Part shown: piece by piece, positions 53,060 to 61,962 of the stretch
Numbering within the stretch: the stretch's first letter is position 1
Layout: each line of letters opens with the position of its first letter
Source: Phytophthora hibernalis
Lineage: Eukaryota; Oomycota; Peronosporomycetes; Peronosporales; Peronosporaceae
Direction: 5' to 3'
Length of the DNA stretch: 64,000 bases
Assembly: GCA_012656075.1 (NCBI GenBank)
Contig: JAAKBF010000056.1
Span: 124,001-188,000, forward strand
Program-made: the position numbers and the translations under genes
The notes under the pieces: generated by a model
What the model was told of the DNA's origin: nothing
Database searches by the model: none
The model's input: the letters and a program-made list of their open reading frames with translations, nothing else

Positions 53060-54332
53060 TCATTCATCGCCGAGCAGCATCGTTTCCAGCATGTGCATCA
53101 TCTCGTTGACATCTTTCTCACCGGATTTGGAGACCGCCTTGACAAAGCGATCCGTATCAGCTTTGTTGCCAGCTGCGTCTCCAACACCCATGGGCACGAA
53201 CCGCACATAGCTTTCCAGTACAGTCGACGGACTTGAGCTTGGAGTATTAGGCTTGTGTGGGCGGGCAACGAGCCAACCAGTTTCATCTGTGTGAAAGCCT
53301 GAGAGATTGCCTTTACCTTCGTTTAGAGCACGCCAGACAAATACCACACGACCAGCTTCTTCGTATCTCCTTACCGCCGCGTTAACCAGCAGCTTGGAGG
53401 TATCACCAGGTCCCAGTTGGCAGTCTGCATTATACGTGATAGTAGCCGTGTCTTCCGGCTCGAGAGCCTTTTACTGCAGCGGAGCACTTCAGGGCCCGTC
53501 ATCATCACCAACGACACGACGCGACACGTTTCTTCGTATTCGAAAGGCAGCACGGTTTTATCAGCGCTGGCAAAGAACTCGACGCCTTGCTTCCACGACC
53601 GTGTCGGCTTGTACTCCAATCGTGAAGACACTTTAAACTCAGCTTCCTGCATAACCTGATCCGTTTGTGCGTAAATTGTGTCCAGCTCAACGATAAAGCT
53701 CCTGAACAACACGTCACCGTCTCCTCCACTAGTTGCATCTCCGAACCCCTCATTAGCTTCCTCTAGACACGGCCTCTGCAGCAACGCGTTCGTCTGACGG
53801 ATCATCCTCGCTTGGCTAATCACGGCCGCTCGCAGTTGTCTCAGGGTCAGCTCCGCCTCCGCTCGTCTCTCCTTCTGCCTCGTGGCAATTGATTTCCATA
53901 CACTCAATGATAGTCTGTTCACGTGGCTCCTCTTCTCTTCATTCTGAGCTCTCTGTAACCTGCTCAACACGTTCGAGAGCTCCGTCTTCTGCTGTTGCAG
54001 TGACTCCTTCTCGTCCTTGAGCTTCTGGCGGTACCTCAGCCGTCTTTTAGCAGCTAGAGCGTTGCTCTTCTCCCTCTTCTTATCTGCCAACGAGTTGGCG
54101 TCTTCTTGGTTATTCTCGCCACTTTCTAAAGTTTCTTGAACTGGTGGTGACGGCTCGAGAGACGACAGCAGCGTATCAGTCTCCGCTAACAAGTCGTGGG
54201 TGGTCACATACAGTCCTGAGGTAGGCGGAAATGTGAGAACTGGGGCTTCTGGGGAGGCGCCACCTCGCACTCGGCCAGAAAACCTGATAAGGACGAGGAG
54301 AAGAAGGCGTCCACTTGCTCGTCGTTCGTCAT
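53060..54332 (-). pseudogene. bZIP-like / M96-like protein, paralogue C, two frameshifts
   Basis: The ATG at 54332 gives M-T-N-D-E-Q-V-D-A-F-F; a slip near 54255 leads into the long frame 54250-53371 (H-D-L-L-A-E-T-D-T, basic region N-A-L-A-A-K-R-R-L-R-Y-R-Q, W-K-S-I-A-T-R-Q-K-E-R-R). A second slip lies in an AAAA run near 53468; the shifted frame continues through R-V-V-F-V-W-R-A-L and H-T-D-E-T-G-W to the stop at 53060. The invariant bZIP Asn is present. Both slips are single-base and one is in a homopolymer. Divergent from D with a 213-bp shared promoter. Confidence 0.72.
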
Positions 54333-54545
54333 GCTTGCTGAGATGAGACCGCTATGTTACATCGGCTGAATTATCGTACCGTATCGGCTAAATTATCGTA
54401 CCGGTACCCTTTCAATGCGGTAAGGGATGACGTGGTATTCAGTGCAGGTAAAAACTTATAAACCGCATCAACTTAATACCCTGTGAAATATAATCCGTCG
54501 TCTACTTTACAACTACTCGTACTTAGAAGGGAACTACCGTGAAGT
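54333..54545. promoter_or_regulatory. divergent promoter region of paralogues C and D
   Basis: 213 bp separate the two start codons, so it must hold both promoters. A 22-bp unit, ATCGGCT[GA]AATTATCGTACCG, occurs twice in tandem at 54361-54382 and 54383-54404. No oomycete initiator was assigned with confidence. Confidence 0.6.
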
Positions 54546-55799
54546 ATGGCAAGGGACGAGCTGACGATCTCCGAGGCGGCCGCCGTGGCCGCGTTCCTGT
54601 CCGATATCTCGGGGTTCCTGGAGGACGAAGTGGTGTCAAATACTCAGTTGACACATTCTGTCTCAGATGAAACGCTTGAGGATAACGTCACCACGCGTAC
54701 TGTAAGTTCCGGAGAAACGGAATCCAAGTGTCCAACTCCGCAAGACGAAGCGGAGCAGAAGCGCGTCATCCGCAATGCTAAGACTGGTAGACGCCGAGAC
54801 GCGTACAGGAAGCGCCTGAAGAACGAGTGGCAGACGCTTCAATGCCAAGAGGTGGAACTGGCGACGAAACTCGAAGAAATGCAGCAGAGTCGCCGCGCTG
54901 ACAGTGGCAGTATGACCAGGGCGGCGTGGCGAGCAATTGCGATGCGGCAATTGGGAGGCCGACGAGCGGCCGAAGCGCAGCAGGAGAAGCTCAAAGCCGC
55001 TGTGAAGAGGCGGCGAGAGCTGATTCAGGACGTTGAGACTACGCTGCGGAAGCGCTTGAAGGAGGTCGAAGACGCGTCGAAACCTGAAGACGAGAACTCG
55101 TGCTTGACGAAGGGTGGTCGGGCGGAATCTGGTGATGAGAAACTTTTCGAAGCGTATATTGACGAGATGGACGCAATTTATGCCAAGACAGACGCTGTTT
55201 TCCGGTCGTGCGAGACTGCGCCGATGACGGGGCCGTTTCTGAATACGAAGCCGCCCAAGAAACGGGATGGGGACACGGAGTACTTTGAAAACCTTGGTGT
55301 GCGTCATGTGCCGTTCGAATTCAAGCGGACGTGCTTGGCACTGTGGGAGATCACGCGCCAGCCGTATCGACAGCTTGATCGAGAAGAGTACAGTGGTCTG
55401 GAGGACTCTCAGAATACGATTGCAGTGCGGTTCCGTGTCAAGTGCCGACTTCAAACTAGCGGCACGGTCTCGTTAATGACACATTTTGTGTCGAGACGCT
55501 ATGTTGAGAAGAATCGCACGGTGATCATTTGGCGAGAGCTCTGGGAGGGCGAGGGTGAATTTGAGGGGATGCATTCAGATGAGACGGGGTGGTGCATTGT
55601 GCAGCCAAGCGAGGGAACCGCAGATGCTGTTGTTTCACCAATGGATGCGAGTGATACGTCCTCGACGCTCATTCGAATATGTGTCCGTCTTGTCCCGATG
55701 CATTTTAGCTCCAAAGTTACCGGTAGACCTGACTTCGACGAGTTTACAGAGGTGCTAGTCACTTCTGAAAAGAAGACAATTTGCAAGTGGAGCAAATGA
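54546..55799 (+). CDS. bZIP-like / M96-like protein, paralogue D
   Basis: 417 residues as read. N-terminal F-L-S-D-I-S-G-F-L (about 17-25), basic region R-N-A-K-T-G-R-R-R-D-A-Y-R-K-R (76-90) with Asn77 at the bZIP Asn position, coiled coil to about 170 (W-R-A-I-A-M-R-Q at 128-135), and the C-terminal domain from about 196: Y-I-D-E-M-D-A-I-Y-A-K-T-D, F-E-F-K-R-T, H-S-D-E-T-G-W (343-349). The last codons depart from the family: a shift of one base near 55780 would instead give E-Q-M-M-E-R-M-Q-L-G and a stop at 55871-55873, matching the ends of C and E. So the true end may be 55873. Best preserved copy with A. Confidence 0.78.
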   Translation: MARDELTISEAAAVAAFLSDISGFLEDEVVSNTQLTHSVSDETLEDNVTTRTVSSGETESKCPTPQDEAEQKRVIRNAKTGRRRDAYRKRLKNEWQTLQCQEVELATKLEEMQQSRRADSGSMTRAAWRAIAMRQLGGRRAAEAQQEKLKAAVKRRRELIQDVETTLRKRLKEVEDASKPEDENSCLTKGGRAESGDEKLFEAYIDEMDAIYAKTDAVFRSCETAPMTGPFLNTKPPKKRDGDTEYFENLGVRHVPFEFKRTCLALWEITRQPYRQLDREEYSGLEDSQNTIAVRFRVKCRLQTSGTVSLMTHFVSRRYVEKNRTVIIWRELWEGEGEFEGMHSDETGWCIVQPSEGTADAVVSPMDASDTSSTLIRICVRLVPMHFSSKVTGRPDFDEFTEVLVTSEKKTICKWSK

Positions 55800-55873
55800 T
55801 GGAACGCATGCAGTTAGGAGATGCCCTTGCTGAAGTGAGCTTGAGAAGCCCATTCCCCACTGCAGCCAAGTGA

Positions 55874-56666
55874 AAATGCGTATAGTAGTGTGATACTTCG
55901 AAGTATTGGTGTAAGATTAGTGAAATACGTCGAATAAGTACATGCATGTAAGATTTTAGTGCAGGTGACGGTTTATTTACTGTTGGTCTGAGTGCCACCA
56001 GATTCGCTTAGCTAGCATAACTTTAAGTTCTCATGTGTATTCGATAACTACGATAGCTCTGCGTAGTAGCGACACACAAATTCGGAACTACATATATGCG
56101 CGACTAATGAAGACAAAAGTGAACGAGCTCTGTCCGATTGGGGAGCATTACCAAGGTAGACTTACCTTGGGAAATTTTCTTCAACCACTCGATCTGAACT
56201 TTCCATTACATCTATCCATGGATAAGTCGCACGTCCACACGACGAACCAAAGATCGCAAAAGTAAATTCTGGTACCGATATGAGATACACCGACGTTGTC
56301 GTCGTAATAAATGGACCACATCATTGGACATTTGCGCGTCACGCGTTATCGTAAACAGACCTCCAGTGAGGTTTTGTGGGTCACGATGATAAAGCATGGA
56401 GTCGTATTTGAACATAAGTCCATGCCTTTGCCTCCGGTGTGAGGTTTTGTAGAAAACCTGAAGTAAAAATATTCAAGGAGTCAAGTAACATACTTCGAAG
56501 TACTACTGTAGTACGAAGTACTTCGAAGTACTACAGTAGTAACTATTCAAGGAATGGGTCAACACTTTAGGATGTTTGCCTGGACAGAGAAATAATGTGT
56601 CTCTGTTACCAAGCATACCCGAAGACTGCCCAGATTTATCCCACGACAAAACTCGAGCTGCGGGAA
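55874..56666. other. intergenic region between paralogues D and E
   Basis: No gene. TACTTCGAAGTA occurs at 55894, 56491 and 56519, the last two inside a larger fold: GTACTACTGTAGTAC then GTACTACAGTAGTA. Confidence 0.5.
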
Positions 56667-57915
56667 TCACTGAGCACTAAGCATCAGCTTTTCCATCATT
56701 CTCGTCATCTCCTTGGTTTCTTCTTCGCCTGATTTTGCGAGAATCTTCACAAATTGGTCGACCGTTTCGTCGCATGGGCCCATTCCCACCGGCACAACGC
56801 GCGCATAGCATTCAAGAATTGTTGAACTTTGCCCAGCGCTGCTGGACGACGGGCGAACAACCATCCACGTAGTTTCATCCGAGTGCAATCCTTCAAACTC
56901 ACCTTGACCTTCCGTTAGATTCCGCCACAAATACACCACGCGATTCATCTCTTGGAATCTCTTCACGGTACCGTAAATGACAAAGCTGGCGATGCGCTCT
57001 CGACTCAACTGGTACTTAAGCCCATACTTCATGCTAACAGTGTCCTCCAAATCGTTCGCCTTGCTGGTCTCGACAATAGTCTCTGGATCGGACATCATCA
57101 CCACTGAGATAGCATTAACAGCTTGCTCAAATTCGTACGGGAACTCCATCCTATCAGCGCTATCAAAGTACATCACGCCTCGATCCCATTTCTGCGTCAG
57201 ATTGTACGATATTGGAACTGAGGATTTGAATTCCAAGCCGCTGAGAACATCATTGGTTTGAGCGTACAACGCGTCTATCTCAGGCAGCCACGTCTTGAAG
57301 AGGGCAGCACCGTCACCTTCCCGAGTGGTCTCCATTGTTTCCCACGAAACGAGGCGTTCCCACTCATTTTCGTGCAGCATTACGTTCAGTTGATGAATCA
57401 GCCTTGAACGGTCAACGACTTGGGCCCGCAGTTGCTTCTGTAGCTGCTCCGCTTCCAGTCGTCTCTCCAGTTGCCGAGTCGCGACGGCTCTCCAGGCCCC
57501 CAACGCCAAACTCCCCACTTGTCTCCTCTTCTTTTCTGCTTGAATGGCTTGCAACTTGATTAACTGGTCTGCTAACTCACTCTCTTCTTGAGACAAAGTC
57601 TTCTTTTCATCATTTAACTTTTGACGATAACGCAGTCGGCGTTTCGCGGCTTGGGCGTTCCGGATTTCACGCATTTTTCAGCAGAAATTTGCCTTTTTTA
57701 GACGAAATTTTGGAATCCCCTGCAACATGTTCTTGGTCTGCTGGGGTGTTGCAGGACGCGAGCAATTCTCCCGTCTCCGCTAGCAGTTGATGACTGTCCC
57801 GGAGAAGTGACGCGTCGTCGGTCGTGGACGTGGCTTGGGTAATATCCGCATATTCCGCCACCGTCGCGTCCAAAAACCCCGTGACTTCAGCCAGGAAGGC
57901 TGCGTCCGTGTCCAT
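56667..57915 (-). pseudogene. bZIP-like / M96-like protein, paralogue E, one frameshift
   Basis: The ATG at 57915 gives M-D-T-D-A-A-F-L-A-E-V-T-G-F-L-D; the frame ends just inside the basic region because one base is off in an AAAAA run near 57673. The second frame, 57674-56667, is open for 335 residues: R-N-A-Q-A-A-K-R-R-L-R-Y-R-Q-K-L, W-R-A-V-A-T-R-Q-L-E-R-R, then the C-terminal domain with L-P-E-I-D-A-L-Y-A-Q-T, F-E-Q-A and H-S-D-E-T-T-W, ending M-E-K-L-M-L-S-A-Q. The bZIP Asn is present. Apart from that base the gene is complete at about 416 residues. Confidence 0.75.
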
Positions 57916-57985
57916 TGTCTGGTTTCCTAAAGAAAAAAATAATGGAATCAAAACACATGCATTCCCCTTCACTGGATTTTTGTAA

Positions 57986-58024
57986 GATTCGGATAAACAA
58001 CATAATATGTTGTTTATCCGAATC
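57986..58024. repeat. perfect 39-bp palindrome
   Basis: Arms GATTCGGATAAACAACATA (57986-58004) and TATGTTGTTTATCCGAATC (58006-58024) with a single central A. It lies about 70 bp upstream of paralogue E's start. Confidence 0.92.
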
Positions 58025-58181
58025 ATATTATGAGCGTAATAGGTTTCTTAACGATGGATTTAATCCCCATGATAGAGGTCTATCCGGACCTCAATACGAA
58101 ACAAGATAGTTTGGTTTACAAACATATACATGTACAGAGACTTCTATTTCTTCTTTTACACTATTTCTCCATAAAAGTCTG

Positions 58182-59369
58182 TTAACAGTCGATTCCTGAA
58201 AGAACTTCGTCAAGAAGTAGTCTTCCCATAGTCTCAGTCATCCCCTGTTTATCTGCTTCCAGCGACTCATGCAGCATGTTGTAAAACTTCCTAGCGCTGG
58301 CTCACGACTATTCCCCGACGAGCAGCGCATCGGTACTTGTTGTACACAAATTGAGAGCACAACGCCAGACACCGATGGCTCAACAGAGACCCAGCCTGTT
58401 TCATCTGCGTGCAGTTCTTTGAATCCGTCCTCGCCCTCTGAAGATATTTTCCATACGAGAACAAATCGTTCTTTTTCATGTATGACCGCCCAACAAGACG
58501 CTGTGCCAAAACTCCAGTGTTTTCTGCCGTGAGCACCCGCGACTTGATAAAGACATCATTGTCTGGCGCCTTTCCGTTGCCGCAAAATACTGGCTCGTCG
58601 TGTTCGTGCATAACAGTCCGCACAGCTCGACTAGTTTGCTGGAAGCCGAAGGGCAGCATAACCTTATTGACATGCTGAAAATATGCTACACCACCGTCGG
58701 TCTTGTGTCTGTGCGTCGAGTTGATTGTCGTTTCAGGTAGCGAAGCCACGGCGCACTCTTCCATGATATTGTCGACTCGAGCGTAGCAGCCGTCAAGCTG
58801 CTGCAAATACGTGTATCGAGCACTGGTCATTGAATGGAGCGTTCGGCATGACAAGTCCTCCGTGGTAAGTCTGTCGTTGACAGCTTGTCGCATTCTCTTG
58901 ATGCACTCCGATTGGCAGTTCACAGCAGCAAGTAGACGCTGCTGCTCCGCTTCAGACTGCAATCGATTTCCACGTTGAATTCTCGCCTCAGATAACCACT
59001 GAGAACTACATGTTGAAAGAAACATGCCGGTTGGGTCGGCCATGTTCCTCTTCTGCCTTAACGCATTCAATTGCTCGGACAAAGCGTTCACTTGACGTTG
59101 TAGCTCATCTCGACTATCCTTGAGACGCTGTCGGTATCGTCGTTGCCGGTTCTTCCCCATCTCTCGTTTGCTACGGTGCTTGTCGCTCTCGTCCCTGCCG
59201 ACACTGGTGGTGCTCGATGGACTTGTGTCTTGAGTGAACAGCAGCGATTCCAGGTCACCCGTGCTATCGACCGGCTTGGGAGTCAAAAGTCTTGGCGTGA
59301 CGCAACCATCGAAGTCCAGGAGCCCCGCGATATCGTTGAGGAGCCTTCGTCAGTGGATAAGTCCGTCAT
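58182..59369 (-). pseudogene. bZIP-like / M96-like protein, paralogue F, three frameshifts
   Basis: The ATG at 59369 opens M-T-D-L-S-T-D-E; a slip near 59340 leads into L-N-D-I-A-G-L-L-D-F and the long frame (59286 on) with G-K-N-R-Q-R-R-Y-R-Q-R-L, coiled coil, Y-L-Q-Q-L-D-G-C-Y-A-R. A second slip near 58462 is followed by L-V-W-K-I-S-S-E-G-E and H-A-D-E-T-G-W. A third near 58275 restores the family's helical end, stopping at 58182-58184. Most divergent paralogue; Arg at the bZIP Asn position. Three slips make true decay more likely here than in B or E. Confidence 0.68.
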
Positions 59370-59663
59370 GTGATCGATCACGTGTACGAGATGAATGGGA
59401 GCCCTGCGCGTTATTATCTCTTCGTAACGATGACAATCAATTTATGTTTGGTCGATGTGACCATGCGTGTGTCAGACACATTGTGTCTCTGCCATGGTCA
59501 CTTTGTTCTTGTCGGCTGTCCCAAGCAGATCCCTGCTGGCATCTCGCTGGGATTCAATTCAGTTCTCTGAATGCTTGAGCCTGCGCTTCCAACTCAGTGA
59601 TCACCTCGTTATGATAAGTGAGTGACACCACGCACAGGGTAAACTCTGACCCTGAGAAACTAC
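59370..59663. other. intergenic region
   Basis: Upstream of paralogue F; ends at the TA target of the Tc1/mariner-like element (59662-59663). Confidence 0.4.
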
Positions 59664-61062
59664 ACCTTTGCCACTTCAAAGTGGCCCTAGTGCAATTAAG
59701 GTCAAAATCTCGAACATCCAAATTTCACAAAAATCTATTGTGAATTTTAATCCAGAGCAAAGTGGATTTTGTCCAGCTCAAATGGCTACTTTCCGTACTC
59801 CATTGGCTCAGAGCTTTTAGCTGCTGCGACGGCGTGCGCGCAGTGGCGAGCCATTGTGCTGACAAGTCTCAGAGTCATGCAAGGCATGCAATTCTCAGCT
59901 GCCTTCTCGAGAAGCTGTATGCGGTGCTCTTGCATTTGTCCGCGAGGAGCTCCCAGCATCTCGTCGTGGCTCAGAGCCAAGTAACTCTTGATCTTGGCCT
60001 TCAAGACACTGAAACAGCCTATACACAGCACATCATACAAAGTAAGTAAACAACATCAGCACACATTAGACCATGCTTACCTTCAATGGGGTTGCACATT
60101 GGCGAGTAGGGACCTAGGTGCAGCAGCACCAAGTCGCTGCACTGACGTACCCGGTCCTCTGTCTGGCTGTGAGCGGGCGCGTTGTCCAATACAATCACAA
60201 TTGGTTTACCTGAAAAGTCAGTTTGGTAGGTTTCATGCGCTTTCACAATGTCGTAAATAGCATCGACGAAGGCTGCATTAGCCTCCATCTTGATGCTTCC
60301 ACGTTGGGTAGCGTAGTGCACGAGACCAATCTCCGTCGACACAGCGCACTGCACCTGCAGATTCTTTCCCTTGGACGCTGGCAGATTCACCACAATGCGC
60401 TCACCTTGCAGCGCCCTCCCTGTTACATGTAATCGGCTCAATCCGGACCTGTATATATGATGTCATACAGAAACCATCAGTAAGAACAATAGCGATAACA
60501 GGTTAGGAAATATCACCTGTTTCATTGTGTACAGCTTGCCACACAGCTTCTGGCTGATCAGAGACGTGCTCAAGCTGACGTCGAACTCTAAAGCGACCAT
60601 CCTCTGCAGCTGCACCAGCGTGTGCAGACAGTTCTCCTCGACGTAGTCTACCAGTGCCATCTCGATCACTGGCGTGCACTTCACGTTGGAAGCGCGCGAC
60701 CCTCCCTCTCCTTAAGCTCTGGTGAGCCACTGTCAACGATGCGGCGGGCGGTGGTGGCCGGGATGGCGTTGTGGTGGACCACGAGAAGCCAGTCCTGCCC
60801 TTGCTTGAACGCGTCAAGCACGCGAGTGCGCGCTGCCAACGTGTGCCTCGGTTCACTTGGCATCCTGGGCGCAAAATGAACTGTGGAGTGCCGTCACAAC
60901 CAGCACTTTGCGTTTGATCCCACAGCCAACCACTTTACATTGGACAGCAGCCGCTTTGATCTAAAGTCAATTTTTTAAAAATATTTTCTAAAAATCGGCT
61001 GTTACTTCGCTACTTCACACAACTTTGCATTATAGTGTTGCCACTTTGAAGTGGCAAAGATG
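59664..61062 (-). mobile_element. Tc1/mariner-superfamily element with TIRs
   Basis: 1,399 bp. Both ends carry CTTTGCCACTTCAAAGTGGC in inverted orientation just inside CA[C/T], and TA flanks each side (59662-59663, 61063-61064). The TIR itself contains a palindrome, GCCACTTCAAAGTGGC-like. Inside is one minus-strand DDE transposase gene with introns. Size, TA duplication and DDE protein agree with Tc1/mariner. Confidence 0.87.
59786..60863 (-). pseudogene. Tc1/mariner-like transposase, internal deletion over first catalytic Asp
   Basis: The ATG at 60863 gives a helix-turn-helix-like N-terminus; a slip near 60690 leads to 60684 onward (V-E-E-N-C-L-H-T-L-V, K-L-Y-T-M-K-Q). An intron-like GTGATA...ATACAG (about 60455-60520) is followed by V-R-I-E-P, then a change of frame into G-R-A-L-Q-G-E-R. 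The stretch that should carry D-E-x-N-x-N, the first catalytic Asp, is missing there. The second Asp is in V-L-D-N-A-P-A-H; the Glu is in N-P-I-E-G, split by a 60-bp intron (about 60020-60079). The end runs to the stop at 59786. Not active as read. Confidence 0.75.
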
Positions 61063-61064
61063 TA

Positions 61065-61962
61065 GCAATATCTGCACCAGGCTATTATAATATATTATAG
61101 ACAAGCCGAGTGGAGCCCAACAAGTGTGGCTCTTTGCGCAAGGTTTAAGCCAAGCGGCCTCGCTTCGCTCAGCAATAGTTTAGCCGCTCGGCGGGAGTTA
61201 AAACAGTCATAACGGTATCGTACGGCGAGATTGCTATTTTGTGAGTTTTAACTGTGATACTTTGAATTACTTCGAAGTATTTTATTTATTGGCCGTGTTC
61301 GTTGAGCAAATAATACGTATTATCTGCCACATAATACGTATTATGTCCAACGAACACGTTGACAGATGATACGTCATAATATGCTTTTTCTCAGATTAGC
61401 CTTTTCGGCATTCTGAAGAACCCATACTGATATTATGTGCTGGGGGTCGCGCCATGTCCTGAAGGGTCGCTCCGTGTCGTGAAGGGTCGCCTCCATCCCC
61501 TTTGGCGTCAGTTACTGCGCCCTTTGGGTACCTGTTACTTCGATGAATGCGACCCCTCGTCCTCAGTATAATTTTAGCGAGCGAACACACGTAAGCTGAA
61601 AAGAATGAAGTTGAAAATATACCATGCTCTCAGAATGCGTTTTGAGATAATATGCATTATCGCCTGAGGCCGTGTTCGGCGGTTAGGCTTTTAGGAAATT
61701 TGACGATTAACTTTTGAGTCGAATATAAAAAAGCGGTCCCCAAAAAGGCCAGGGCATATGTCTTGCTTTTAGTAGTGCTTGACCTTGAGTCGCGGTTAAG
61801 AGGCGAATTGAAGACTGAATTGAGTTGTGGTGCTATGCAAACTAACTGTTTCCTAACTGCTGCGGTGAAACTAACGCAGTAACTGCCGCACTCCTGCGAT
61901 CAAGTACGGCTTTCCTCGCACGGACTCGGTCGCATGCAACGGCCTGCAACGGACTATCTCCG
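61065..61962. other. intergenic region and likely 3' LTR of the gypsy element
   Basis: Contains TACTTCGAAGTA at 61268 and the foldback at 61294-61358. On the minus strand an LTR appears to begin TGTAACGG at 61967 and run to lower coordinates; its far end cannot be fixed without the other LTR. Confidence 0.45.
61294..61358. repeat. 65-bp foldback with two internal palindromes
   Basis: Outer arms CGTGTTCGTTG (61294-61304) and CAACGAACACG (61348-61358); inside, ATAATACGTATTAT occurs twice (61310-61323, 61331-61344), each itself a perfect palindrome. GGCCGTGTTCG recurs near 61669. Confidence 0.88.
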
